Positions 25,431-33,916 of a DNA stretch of 64,000 bases are shown here, piece by piece. The DNA comes from HRBIN12 sp964447335 (GTDB taxonomy: Bacteria; Actinomycetota; UBA4738; HRBIN12), in NCBI GenBank assembly GCA_964447335.1, contig CAYUSA010000007.1, positions 1-64,000 on the forward strand. Reading direction: 5' to 3'. Both the position numbers and the translations under genes were made by a program. The notes beneath the pieces were generated by a model, which saw only the letters and a program-made list of their open reading frames with translations, had not been told where the DNA came from and ran no database searches. Each line of letters starts with the position of its first letter. Positions within the stretch are counted from its first letter, which is position 1.

Positions 25431-26608
25431 CAGCCCGCCAGGATACGCGCGCCGCGCTTCGCCAGCTGGTCCGCGACGATGTTGCGTTGGATCTCCGAGG
25501 TGCCCTCCCAGATGCGGTCGACGCGGACCTCACGGTAGAAGCGCTCGGCGACGTTCTCGCGCATGTAGCCGCGCCCGCCGAAGATCTGCACGGCGCGATC
25601 GGCGACCCGGTTCGCCATCTCGCTCGCGTAGAGCTTGGCCATCGAGCACTGGGCGTGCTGGATCTTCACGTCCACGCCGCGGTCGATGTTCTTCGCGAGC
25701 TCGTAGGTCATCAGGCGCGCGGCCCACAGCTCGGTGAGCGAGTCCGCGAGCATGTGCTGGATCGCCTGGAAGGCGATGATCGGCTCGCCGAACTGCACGC
25801 GGTCCTTCGCGAACGCGGTCGCCTCCTCGATCAGCCGCTCGGCGGCGCCGCAGCTGCGGGCCGCGATCATCAGCCGCTCGTAGCGGAACCACTCGTACGT
25901 GAACGCCAAGCCGTCCCCCTCCTCGCCGATGAGGTTCGCCGCCGGCACGCGCACGTCCTTGAAGGCGACGATCGCATGGGTGTCCGGGTACGTGTGCGAG
26001 TACGCGGGTTCGCGGACGAGGTGCACGCCGGGCGTGTCCTTGTCGACGAAGAACATCGCGTGCTCGCCCGCGTGGGGGCCGCCGTCGATCTTGGCCTGGA
26101 AGAAGCAGTAGTCGGCGGTGTTGTACGAGGTCACGTGCATCTTCGTGCCGTTCAGCACATAGGTGTCGCCCTCGCGCCGGGCGGTCGCCTCGATCGCGTC
26201 GACGTCCGAGCCGGCACCGGCCTCGGTGATCGCGTAGCACTCGTGCCGCTCGCCGCGGATCGAGGGCACGATCCAGCGCTCGAGCTGCTCGGACGAGACG
26301 ACGGCGGGCGCCCACGCCGGAGGGGTGTGCACGCACCAGCCGAGCCCGTTCGTCACCCGCCCGATCTGCTCGGAGACGAGCACCTGCTGGAGCATCGTGA
26401 ACCCGCCCCCGCCGAGCTCGGCCGGCATGTTCATCGCGAACAGGCCGAGCTCGACCGCCGCGCGATGGTGCCGCTCGCGGACCTCGTCCGGTATCCGGCC
26501 GCCGTGCTCCTCGGCGTGCACCTCCCAGGGCATCAGCTCCTCGTCGACGAAGCCTCGCGCCGTCTCCTGGATCCGGCGGTCTTCCTCCGACAGCGGGTAC
26601 GTCCCCAT
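25430..26608 (-). CDS. Acyl-CoA dehydrogenase
   Basis: A 392-residue paralogue of the enzyme at 6611-7807, with CYAITEAGAGSDVDAIE as signature 1, FGGRGYMREN and RIWEGTSEIQRNIV with the catalytic Glu. ATG 26608 has GGGAGG 6 bases upstream. Immediately before the gene (26640-26655) lies a perfect 16-base palindrome of the TetR-type set. Downstream the DinB-like gene overlaps it by 1 base. The acyl substrate is unknown. Confidence 0.93.
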   Translation of the reverse strand: MGTYPLSEEDRRIQETARGFVDEELMPWEVHAEEHGGRIPDEVRERHHRAAVELGLFAMNMPAELGGGGFTMLQQVLVSEQIGRVTNGLGWCVHTPPAWAPAVVSSEQLERWIVPSIRGERHECYAITEAGAGSDVDAIEATARREGDTYVLNGTKMHVTSYNTADYCFFQAKIDGGPHAGEHAMFFVDKDTPGVHLVREPAYSHTYPDTHAIVAFKDVRVPAANLIGEEGDGLAFTYEWFRYERLMIAARSCGAAERLIEEATAFAKDRVQFGEPIIAFQAIQHMLADSLTELWAARLMTYELAKNIDRGVDVKIQHAQCSMAKLYASEMANRVADRAVQIFGGRGYMRENVAERFYREVRVDRIWEGTSEIQRNIVADQLAKRGARILAG

Positions 26609-26639
26609 GCCCCACCTCCCGGCGGGAGCATACGCCGAA

Positions 26640-26655
26640 CTGAACGGCCGTTCAG
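26640..26655 (+). promoter_or_regulatory. Candidate TetR operator, perfect 16-base palindrome CTGAACGGCCGTTCAG
   Basis: A perfect inverted repeat 31 bases before the acyl-CoA dehydrogenase ATG at 26608, in the 135-base gap after the EamA gene. It is the most symmetric of the seven related sites and probably closest to the ideal binding sequence. Confidence 0.65.
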
Positions 26656-26743
26656 ACGGCCGCCTCGACCGGCGTGGGGTGGTCGAGCTTCCCGGGTCCG
26701 CCGATGAGCTCGAGATCGCGCAAGCCACCGGCGAGACCGCGGG

Positions 26744-27586
26744 TCAACCGAGGCCTAGGAGCAGGAGCCCACCGACGACCACCGCGACGCCCGCGAGCTG
26801 GGTCGCCGCCGGGCGCTCCCCGAGCCACAGGATGCCGGCCACGACCGGGATGAGGACGAAAGTCGCCGAGGCGGCGGTGACGATCGAGATGAGGCCGCGC
26901 TCGCTCCCCATCGAGTAGAACGCCATGCCGGCGATGTCGGCCACCCCGACGAGGGCCGCGCTTCCGATCCCCGAGAGGCCGCCGGCGGACAGGGGCGGCC
27001 GCCGCACGAGCGCGAGCGCGAGGAGCGACAGCACCGAGAAGACCCGGCCGATCAGGGCCGCGGTGAGCCATCCGAGCTGTTTCGCCTCAAGGCCGAGCAC
27101 GTAGGAGGCGAGCCCGAACAGGGCCATCGACAGCAAAGCGACGGGGACCCCGGCGCGCGACATGCGCTCGGCCCCGGCCTCCCGGAAGTCGGTCGAGGTG
27201 AGCACGACCCCGACCAGGGTCACGACGATGCCAGCGAGGAGCGCGCCGCCGAGCGACTCGTCGAGCAGGATCACGGCGAGCGCGATCGCCGGGACCGCGT
27301 ACGCCGCCACGATCGGCGAGACGAGCGCGATCGGCCCGAGCGCGAGCGCGCGGTAGAGCAGGACGTAGGCGAACGCCGCCACCGCGCCGTTCGCGGCCAG
27401 CATGCCGACGTCGCCGATCGTCCCCGACCAGGCGGGGCGGTCCACGAGGTACCACGTGAGGATGAGCGCCAGGCTCGCGAGCTGGGCGAGCACGAGCGTC
27501 GTGAGGCTCCCGATCCTGCGGCCGACCACCGCGGCTCCCACGTCCGCGAGCCCCCAGGCGAGCGCCGCGCCGAGACCGAAGATCAC
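26744..27586 (-). CDS. EamA/DMT family transporter
   Basis: A 280-residue membrane protein with about ten hydrophobic helices in two similar halves, the layout of EamA (RhaT/drug-metabolite) permeases. The first helix is FGLGAALAWGLADVGAAVV, and the second half begins after SRAGVPVALLSMALFGLA. Such proteins export or import small metabolites. Start GTG 27586 overlaps the TGA of the synthetase gene in GTGA, so it is the third gene of the crotonase-synthetase-EamA operon. The frame extends further upstream, but only as Arg-rich shadow of the synthetase. Confidence 0.85.
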   Translation of the reverse strand: MIFGLGAALAWGLADVGAAVVGRRIGSLTTLVLAQLASLALILTWYLVDRPAWSGTIGDVGMLAANGAVAAFAYVLLYRALALGPIALVSPIVAAYAVPAIALAVILLDESLGGALLAGIVVTLVGVVLTSTDFREAGAERMSRAGVPVALLSMALFGLASYVLGLEAKQLGWLTAALIGRVFSVLSLLALALVRRPPLSAGGLSGIGSAALVGVADIAGMAFYSMGSERGLISIVTAASATFVLIPVVAGILWLGERPAATQLAGVAVVVGGLLLLGLG

Positions 27587-29685
27587 GCCGGCGCTCGAGC
27601 CTCGGCGAGCGCGTCGACGGCCACCGCGCCCTTCCTCGCGACGAGCAGCGGGTTCGCCTCGAGCGAGGTCAGGCGGTCGCGGAGGTCGTGCGCGGCCCGG
27701 GCGATCGCCTCGACCGCCTTGGCGACGGCGCGCAGGTCGTGCTCGGCCGCGTCCAGGCCGCATCGCGCGGCCTGCGACCCGACGTAGGCGAGCGCCTGCT
27801 TCAGCGTTAGCGGCGCCGCGACGAAGGTCGCCTCGCCGGCCTCGGCGAGCCTGCCCCCCGGGCGCATCGTGATGTAGGCGCCGAAGCGCTCGTCGATCAC
27901 CGCGCCGACGAGCAGCTCGAGCCCGTGGGCCATCTCCTGCACGAGCACCTGCGGCGACCTCGCGCCGGCACGGCGGGCCGCCTCGAGCACCTCGGCCGCG
28001 GCCACCTCGACGTCCGTCGGGTTCGTGAGCCCCAGGCGCACGCCGCCGAGCTTGGCCTTGTGCGGCAGCTCGGGGGCGAGCGCCTTCACCGCGAGCGGGA
28101 AGCCGATCCTGCGAGCCGCGGCCGCGGCGGCGGCCGGGTTCTTCGCGACGAGCTCCCTCGGGCGGCGCATGCCGTAGAGCTCGAGGAGCTTCGCCCCCTG
28201 CAGCTCGTCCAGGGGACCCGACAGGCCTCGGAGCATCTGGAGCGCCTTCGCCCGGTTCTCGTGCGGCGGCAGGTCGGCGATCGATCGCCCGCGCGCCTGC
28301 TGCAGCTCGACGAGCGCGCGGATCGCTCCCGTCCCCGCGTGATGCCCCTGCAGGAACGGCAGCTTCTCCTCACGTGTCCACGCCTTCGCCCGAGGGATGT
28401 AGGCGAGCGGGCTCATCGAGACCGAGGCGAAGGACACCCCGGTTTGGCGCTGGAGCTCTCGCACACGCTGGAGGAGGTGCTCGGCCCAGACGACCTCATT
28501 CTCCAGGCGCGGCGGGAAGGCGTCGAACGCGACGAACCCGATCGACGGGTCGCTCGCGAGCGCCTCGAGTGCGCCCTCGAACATCTCGGTCTCGACGGCG
28601 GCCTGGCCGGTCACGTCGAGCGGGTTGTTCTGCGAGGCGAAGTGGGGCAGCACCGTCCGGAGCTTGGCCTTCGTCGCCGGGGCGAACTCGGGGAGCGTGA
28701 GCCCCCGGGCGCCCGCGGCCTCGGCGAACAACGTGCACGCGCCACCGGACTGTAGGGCGGCGGCGACCCCGGTCGAGCGGAGCTTGCGGTGGTGCGAGAG
28801 CAGCACCGCGGCCTCGAACATCGTGACCGGGTCCTCGACGAGGATCACGCCGTGGCCCCGGAGCCATGCGTCCCGGAGCGCCGTGTTCCCGGCGAGCGCG
28901 CCGGTGTGCGCGACGATCGAGCGCCGAGCGGCCTCGCTGCGGCCCTCGGGCGCGCATACGAGGATCGGCTTTCGCGCCTCCCTCAGCGCGTCGAGCCCGC
29001 GCTCGATGCCCTCGACGTCGCGCATCGTCTCGATGTAGGTGGTGACGACCTTCGTATGGCGATCCTCGGCGGCCCACGCGAACATGTCGCCGAGGCCGAT
29101 CACGGCCTCGTTGCCGACGCCGAGGACGATGCGCAGCCCCACGCCGCGGTCCGAGGCCATCTGGTTCATCGCCCACGCGACGGTCCCCGACTGGCTGATC
29201 ACGCTGATCCCACCCGCGACGGGCTCGGGCGGCGGCGTCGTGCCGTACGGCGCGACCTTCTCGACGTAGTTCACGTAGCCCTCGACGTTCGGGCCGAGGA
29301 CCGGCAGCCCGTGCGCGAGCGCCTTGCGGCGCAGTTTCTCCTGGAGCGCTCGACCCTCGTCCCCGGCTTCGGCGAAACCCGAGGACACCACCATCACGCC
29401 GCGCACGCCGGCCTTCGCGACGTCGTCGAGCATCCGCACGACGACCCGGGCCGGCACGACGAACACGAGGAGGTCCACGCCCTTCGGCAGCTCGAGCGGT
29501 GAGGACAGGCACCGCCGCCCCCAGACCTCGTCGTACTTCGGATTGATGGGGTAGAGCTCCCCGGTGAAACCGACGTGCCGCAACGAACGCTCGATCTCGG
29601 GCGCCCACGAATCGGGGGACTCGGAGGCCCCGACGATCGCGATCGAACGGGGCGCGAGGACTGGCCGCAGGTCGAACCGCTTCAT
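27583..29685 (-). CDS. Fused NDP-forming acyl-CoA synthetase, second copy
   Basis: A 700-residue paralogue of the protein at 20411-22528 with the same domain order: CoA-binding domain (RSIAIVGASESPDSWAPEI, YPINPKYDEVWG), ligase domains with ISQSGTVAWA and the His loop VAHTGALAGNTA, then an ATP-grasp domain (PLAVKALAPELPHKAKLGGV). It probably interconverts an acyl-CoA and the free acid with ATP/ADP. ATG 29685 overlaps the stop of the crotonase gene (ATGA), and its own stop overlaps the EamA start. Two copies in one 10-kb block suggest different acyl substrates. Confidence 0.9.
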   Translation of the reverse strand: MKRFDLRPVLAPRSIAIVGASESPDSWAPEIERSLRHVGFTGELYPINPKYDEVWGRRCLSSPLELPKGVDLLVFVVPARVVVRMLDDVAKAGVRGVMVVSSGFAEAGDEGRALQEKLRRKALAHGLPVLGPNVEGYVNYVEKVAPYGTTPPPEPVAGGISVISQSGTVAWAMNQMASDRGVGLRIVLGVGNEAVIGLGDMFAWAAEDRHTKVVTTYIETMRDVEGIERGLDALREARKPILVCAPEGRSEAARRSIVAHTGALAGNTALRDAWLRGHGVILVEDPVTMFEAAVLLSHHRKLRSTGVAAALQSGGACTLFAEAAGARGLTLPEFAPATKAKLRTVLPHFASQNNPLDVTGQAAVETEMFEGALEALASDPSIGFVAFDAFPPRLENEVVWAEHLLQRVRELQRQTGVSFASVSMSPLAYIPRAKAWTREEKLPFLQGHHAGTGAIRALVELQQARGRSIADLPPHENRAKALQMLRGLSGPLDELQGAKLLELYGMRRPRELVAKNPAAAAAAARRIGFPLAVKALAPELPHKAKLGGVRLGLTNPTDVEVAAAEVLEAARRAGARSPQVLVQEMAHGLELLVGAVIDERFGAYITMRPGGRLAEAGEATFVAAPLTLKQALAYVGSQAARCGLDAAEHDLRAVAKAVEAIARAAHDLRDRLTSLEANPLLVARKGAVAVDALAEARAPA

Positions 29686-30515
29686 GGCTGCTCGCCACGG
29701 TGCTGCGCGTCGCGCCACGCGATGGCGGCCTTCAGCCCCTGTTCCTCCGTGATCCGGCGGAACTCGTCCCGCGCCGGCAGGTTCGCGGTCTCGATGATCG
29801 TGTCGAGCTCCGTGTTCGCCTCGAGCGCGGCGCGGAACCCGGCGACGTCCCAGGCACGGTTCACCGAGCGTTTCGTCATCTGCACGACGAACGGCTCGTT
29901 GCGTGCGATCTCCCGGGCGAGCGCGAGCGTCGCGTCGTCGAGCTGGTCGCGGGGGACGACGCGGTTCACCAGGCCGATCCGCAGCGCCTCGTCCGCCGGC
30001 ACCCGGTCCTCGCCGGTGAACAGCAGCTCCTTCGCCTTGCGCACGCCGACGACCCACGGCAGGAACATCGAGACGACACCCGAGCCGAAGCGGATGTCCA
30101 CGTACCCGAAGAAGGAATCGTCGGCCGCGACGGCCAGGTCGCACGCGAGCATGAGGTCGGTGCCGCCGGCCAGGCAGTACGAGTGCACGCTCGCGATGAC
30201 GGGCTTCGGGTGATCCACGATCCGGAGCATCTGCTCGGTCGAGTGACGCAGCTCGTCGTGCCAGTCGCCCGAGTCGAGCACGCCGCCCTCGGCGTCCTCG
30301 TTGAGGTCGTAGCCCGCGCAGAACGCGCGTCCGGCACCGCGGAGCACCACGACGGCCACGGTCTCGGCTGCCGCCGCCGCGTCGAGCTCGCGCGTGAGCG
30401 CCTCCAGGAGCTCGTGGTTCAACGCGTTCAGCGTCTTGCCGCGGTTCATCGTGAGCCGGCGGACGGGACCCAGGTCCTCGACGAGCAGGACGGGCTCGGC
30501 GGCTTCCTCCCTCAT
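29682..30515 (-). CDS. Enoyl-CoA hydratase/isomerase family protein (crotonase fold)
   Basis: A 277-residue crotonase-fold protein. The CoA-thioester oxyanion segments are present (GAGRAFCAGYDL and CLAGGTDLMLACDLA). Where classical hydratases carry two catalytic Glu (AGGGxEL and PEI), this one appears to have Asp (GGTDL and YVDI), so it may catalyse a different crotonase reaction; this rests on alignment by eye. ATG 30515 follows GGGAGG by 7 bases. It opens the three-gene operon ending with EamA, and a TetR-type site lies at 30565-30580. Confidence 0.87.
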   Translation of the reverse strand: MREEAAEPVLLVEDLGPVRRLTMNRGKTLNALNHELLEALTRELDAAAAAETVAVVVLRGAGRAFCAGYDLNEDAEGGVLDSGDWHDELRHSTEQMLRIVDHPKPVIASVHSYCLAGGTDLMLACDLAVAADDSFFGYVDIRFGSGVVSMFLPWVVGVRKAKELLFTGEDRVPADEALRIGLVNRVVPRDQLDDATLALAREIARNEPFVVQMTKRSVNRAWDVAGFRAALEANTELDTIIETANLPARDEFRRITEEQGLKAAIAWRDAQHRGEQP

Positions 30516-30564
30516 GGCGGTCCTCCCATCCGGGCGTGCGGGTGGCCGAATCATACACACGGTC

Positions 30565-30580
30565 CTGAACGGTCCTTCAG
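30565..30580 (+). promoter_or_regulatory. Candidate TetR operator CTGAACGGTCCTTCAG
   Basis: An imperfect 16-base palindrome 49 bases before the crotonase start at 30515. It differs from the perfect site at 26640 at only two positions. Confidence 0.55.
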
Positions 30581-30676
30581 TCGCACCGCGCCCGAGCAAG
30601 CCCTCGTCCGTGCCCGAACCGCTGCCTTGGAGCAAGCTGGGTTGCGCATCGCCCCCCTGAGTGCTATTCAACGGGC

Positions 30677-30692
30677 CTGTACCGCCGCTCAA
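30677..30692 (-). promoter_or_regulatory. Candidate TetR operator near the potD-like gene
   Basis: On the minus strand TTGAGCGGCGGTACAG, two changes from the site at 6578-6593. It lies 27 bases before the ATG at 30720. With the site at 30565 it would place both divergent operons under one regulator. Confidence 0.4.
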
Positions 30693-30719
30693 ACCGACGG
30701 AACGACGCGAGGAGGGCGC

Positions 30720-31988
30720 ATGTCACACCCGCGCGAGCGCACGAACGGCCGGCTCAGCCGACGGGACTTCCTGCGGAGGTCGGCAGGCGCCGCCATCGCC
30801 CTCCCCAGCCTGTCCGCGATCCTCGCCGCCTGCGGCAAGCCGGGTGAGTCCGGCGGAGGCAATGGCAACGGCACCGTCGAGCGGGTCCTCGCTCGACCCG
30901 ACAACCCCGTCACGCTGCCCCTGAACGGCGATCCGATCGCGACAAGCACACCGTTAGAGTCGGGCACCCTGCGCATCTACAACTGGGCCGACTACCTCTA
31001 CAAGAAGGTCACGAAGGCCTTCGAGGAGGAGTACGGGGTCGACGTCGAGCTCACCACCTACAACAACATGGAGGAAGGCATCCAGAAGATGGTGGCCGGC
31101 CAGGTCCAGGCCGACGTGTTCTTCCCGACGACGGACTACGTCGCCCGCCTCGTCGAGAGCGACCTCATCCAGCCGCTCAACCACGAGTTGATCCCGAACA
31201 TGGAAGCCAACTACTGGAAGACGTTCTGGGACCCGGGCCCGTGGTACGACCGCGGGTGGAGGTACACGGTCCCCTACACGATCTACACCACGGGTGTCGC
31301 CTACCGCCGCGACCGCATCAGCGACACGGACGCCGACTCAGCCGGGTACGAGATGTTCTTCGACCCAGAGTTCAAGGGCCAGGTCAGCTACTACGACTCG
31401 TACCGCGACGCGATCGGGATGATGCTGCTCCGCAATGGAGACACCGACCCCAACTCGAACGATCCCGCAGCGATCGACGCTGCGAAGGAAGCCATCATCG
31501 AGATGATCAACGAGAACGACGGGCGACTCACGATCAACGGCACCTACTCGAAGCTGCCGGAGGGAGAGTTCAGCGTGTCCCAGGCGTGGTCGGGAGACAT
31601 CGTGGGCGCCCAGTGGTACCTGCCGAAGGGGACGAGTGAGGACGTCCTCGGCTACTGGTACCCGTCCAACAACAAGGGGCTGATCGGCAACGACACGATC
31701 ACGATCCCGGCGACGGCCGAGAGCCCGCGCCTGGCTCACGAGTTCCTGAACTTCTTGCTCGACGAGAAGTGGGGCTTCGTCAACTTCCGCGACTGGAACG
31801 GCTACCAGCCACCGATGACCTCGATCGACCCCGACCGTCTGATCAGCGAGGGCGTGGTCCCGGAGACGCTCCCGAGGGCCGTCGTGTCCGAGGAGATGTT
31901 CAGGACGGCGTACGTCCAGGGTGAGCTGTCAGCCGAGGCCGACAAGCTCTGGCTCGACGCCTGGGCCGAGATCCAGGCGGGTGGCTAG
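30720..31988 (+). CDS. Spermidine/putrescine-type ABC transporter, substrate-binding lipoprotein
   Basis: A 422-residue PotD/PotF-like binding protein. The signal combines a twin-arginine motif (LSRRDFLRRS) with a hydrophobic helix and lipobox LAAC, so it is probably exported by Tat and lipid-anchored. The mature domain begins LRIYNWADYLYKKV, the strand that opens nearly all PotD-type proteins, and continues with AGQVQADVFFPTTDYV. ATG 30720 has GAGGAGG 4 bases upstream. The first permease gene overlaps its end. Substrate class is polyamine-like by family; the exact ligand cannot be read. Confidence 0.9.
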   Translation: MSHPRERTNGRLSRRDFLRRSAGAAIALPSLSAILAACGKPGESGGGNGNGTVERVLARPDNPVTLPLNGDPIATSTPLESGTLRIYNWADYLYKKVTKAFEEEYGVDVELTTYNNMEEGIQKMVAGQVQADVFFPTTDYVARLVESDLIQPLNHELIPNMEANYWKTFWDPGPWYDRGWRYTVPYTIYTTGVAYRRDRISDTDADSAGYEMFFDPEFKGQVSYYDSYRDAIGMMLLRNGDTDPNSNDPAAIDAAKEAIIEMINENDGRLTINGTYSKLPEGEFSVSQAWSGDIVGAQWYLPKGTSEDVLGYWYPSNNKGLIGNDTITIPATAESPRLAHEFLNFLLDEKWGFVNFRDWNGYQPPMTSIDPDRLISEGVVPETLPRAVVSEEMFRTAYVQGELSAEADKLWLDAWAEIQAGG

Positions 31989-32934
31989 CACCGCCCCGGC
32001 CGACCCGCAGCCTTCCCGCCGACGTCGGAAGGCTGAAGCTGCAGGCTCAGGAGTCTGGTACCCGAAGTGGTACTGGCCCTCGTTCACGGGGCCGGGGCTC
32101 ATCTGGCTCCTGCTGTTCTTCCTGCTCCCGTTCTACGTGGTGCTCTCCGTCGCGTTCGGCACGGTCGAGGAACTGTTCCGCACCCCGCTCCCCGTGTACC
32201 AACCCTGGTGGTGGGACTTCGCGACGTTCGGGGATACGCTGAGGAAGTTCTACGGGCCGGACGCGATCTACCTCAGCCCGCTGCTCCGGACGCTCTTCTA
32301 CGTGTTCGCGTCGAGCCTGATCTGCCTCGTCATCGGCTACGCGGTCGCCTACTTCACGGCCCGCCATGCGGGGAGCCGCCGAGGGCTGATCCTGATGTTG
32401 CTGATCGCGCCGTTCTGGATCAGCTACCTGATGCGCATCTACGCGTGGCAGAGCCTGCTCCAACCCGACGGCTACATCAACGACTTCGTCAGCCTCATCG
32501 GCTTCGAGCGCTTCGACTGGCTGGCCGGCAAGCCCATCACGGTGATCCTCGGGCTCGTCTACGGATACATCCCGTTCATGATCCTGCCGCTGTTCGGCTT
32601 CCTCGACCGGATCGACCAGAACCTGCTCGAGGCCGGCCGAGACCTGGGGGCGAGCCCGATCCAGACGTTCCGACGCGTGACCTTGCCGCTCTCGAAGCCC
32701 GGCATCCTCGCGGGCCTGGTGATCGTCTCCCTGCCGATGTTCGGCGACTACTACACGAACGACCTGTTGGGATCCGAGACGACCTCGATGTACGGGAACC
32801 TGCTGGATTCCTCGGTCTACGAGGCCGGGCGAGGACCCGAGGCCGGCTCGCTGGTCCTGATCCTCATCGTTCTCGTGATGATCCCCATGATCTACTACCT
32901 GCGCGAGACCCGCCGCGCGACGGGGGCGGCATGA
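31981..32934 (+). CDS. Spermidine/putrescine-type ABC transporter permease (PotB-like)
   Basis: A 317-residue membrane protein with about six helices. After an Arg/Lys-rich cytoplasmic tail comes WPSFTGPGLIWLLLFFLLPF, the usual first helix of PotB. The EAA loop is around LLEAGRDLGASPIQTFRRVTLP, which docks on the ATPase. I chose GTG 31981, which overlaps the binding-protein gene by 8 bases; the frame is open further upstream but only as a shadow of that gene. The next permease overlaps its stop by 4 bases (ATGA). Confidence 0.9.
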   Translation: MASTAPADPQPSRRRRKAEAAGSGVWYPKWYWPSFTGPGLIWLLLFFLLPFYVVLSVAFGTVEELFRTPLPVYQPWWWDFATFGDTLRKFYGPDAIYLSPLLRTLFYVFASSLICLVIGYAVAYFTARHAGSRRGLILMLLIAPFWISYLMRIYAWQSLLQPDGYINDFVSLIGFERFDWLAGKPITVILGLVYGYIPFMILPLFGFLDRIDQNLLEAGRDLGASPIQTFRRVTLPLSKPGILAGLVIVSLPMFGDYYTNDLLGSETTSMYGNLLDSSVYEAGRGPEAGSLVLILIVLVMIPMIYYLRETRRATGAA

Positions 32935-33845
32935 GCTGGGCGACGCTCGACCGGGGAACCGCGGCGGCCAGGGCCGCCCGGCGCTCGACCGGCTGGGTAC
33001 GGAACCCGTGGCGGAAGCCAAGGTTCCTGCAGGCGATCACGCTGGGCTACCTCGCCTGGTCGATCGTCCCTGTGGCCATCGCGATCGTCTTCTCCTTCAA
33101 CTCGGGACGATCGCGGAGCACGTGGCAGGGCTTCTCGATGCGCTGGTGGTACCGGGACGAGTTCAACTCCCTGTGGACCGACGAAACGCTGCGATCGGCG
33201 ATGATCCAGACGTTCAGGCTCTCGACCATCACCGTCCTCATCGCGGTGCCGCTCGGGACGCTGTTCGCGATCGGTATCGACCGCTGGCGCGGTCGGCCGG
33301 CCGGCGCGGCCAACTTCGTCATGCTCTTCTCGTTCGTGATGCCCGAGATCATCCTGGGGACTTCTCTCTTCCTGCTCTTCAGCAACCTCCTCGAGGGCGC
33401 GGTCAAGCTCGGCACGACGGCGCAGATCTTCGGTCTCGTCACCTATCAGATGTCGTATCCGTTCATCATCGTCCGAGCCCGGCTCCTGTCGATCGGTCCG
33501 GAATACGAGGAGGCTGCGATGGATCTCGGCTCGACGCCGAGCCAGGCGCTCCGGCGTGTGCTGGTCCCGCTCCTCGGACCGGCGATCCTCGCGAGCGTCG
33601 CGCTCGTCTTCGCGGACTCGGTCGACAACTTCGTGACCGTCCGATACCTGTCCGGGCAGGCGCCGACCGAGCCCCTCTCGGTGAAGATCTACACGGCGGC
33701 CCGCGCCTCACCCACCCCTGCCGTGAACGCCGCCGCCACCGTGATGCTCGTCGCCACCCTGAGCGCGATCAGCGTCGTCTGGTTCATCTACCGGCGGGTC
33801 ATGGGCCAGAAGGGCGAGGATCTCGCGGCGATCGCCGAGCTCTGA
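32931..33845 (+). CDS. Spermidine/putrescine-type ABC transporter permease (PotC-like)
   Basis: A 304-residue partner permease. The first helix follows FLQAITLGYLAWSIVPVAIA, the external stretch has FSFNSGRSRSTWQGFS (the FSFN/W-x-G-F-S pattern of PotC), and the EAA loop is EEAAMDLGSTPSQALRRVLVP. ATG 32931 overlaps the PotB-like stop. No ATPase gene follows on this strand; the potA-like gene lies on the opposite strand, 71 bases away and convergent. Confidence 0.9.
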   Translation: MSWATLDRGTAAARAARRSTGWVRNPWRKPRFLQAITLGYLAWSIVPVAIAIVFSFNSGRSRSTWQGFSMRWWYRDEFNSLWTDETLRSAMIQTFRLSTITVLIAVPLGTLFAIGIDRWRGRPAGAANFVMLFSFVMPEIILGTSLFLLFSNLLEGAVKLGTTAQIFGLVTYQMSYPFIIVRARLLSIGPEYEEAAMDLGSTPSQALRRVLVPLLGPAILASVALVFADSVDNFVTVRYLSGQAPTEPLSVKIYTAARASPTPAVNAAATVMLVATLSAISVVWFIYRRVMGQKGEDLAAIAEL

Positions 33846-33890
33846 GCGAGGGCCCGGGCTCGACCGCCGTCTCGCCCTGAAGACGTCGCC

Positions 33891-33913
33891 CGCGCTCGCG
33901 AGAGGCGAGCGCG
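33891..33913. terminator. Candidate bidirectional terminator hairpin
   Basis: Perfect 9-base arms CGCGCTCGC and GCGAGCGCG around GAGAG, between the convergent potC-like (ends 33845) and potA-like (ends 33917) genes. No T tract follows on either side, as is common in high-GC genomes. Confidence 0.5.
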
Positions 33914-33916
33914 CGG

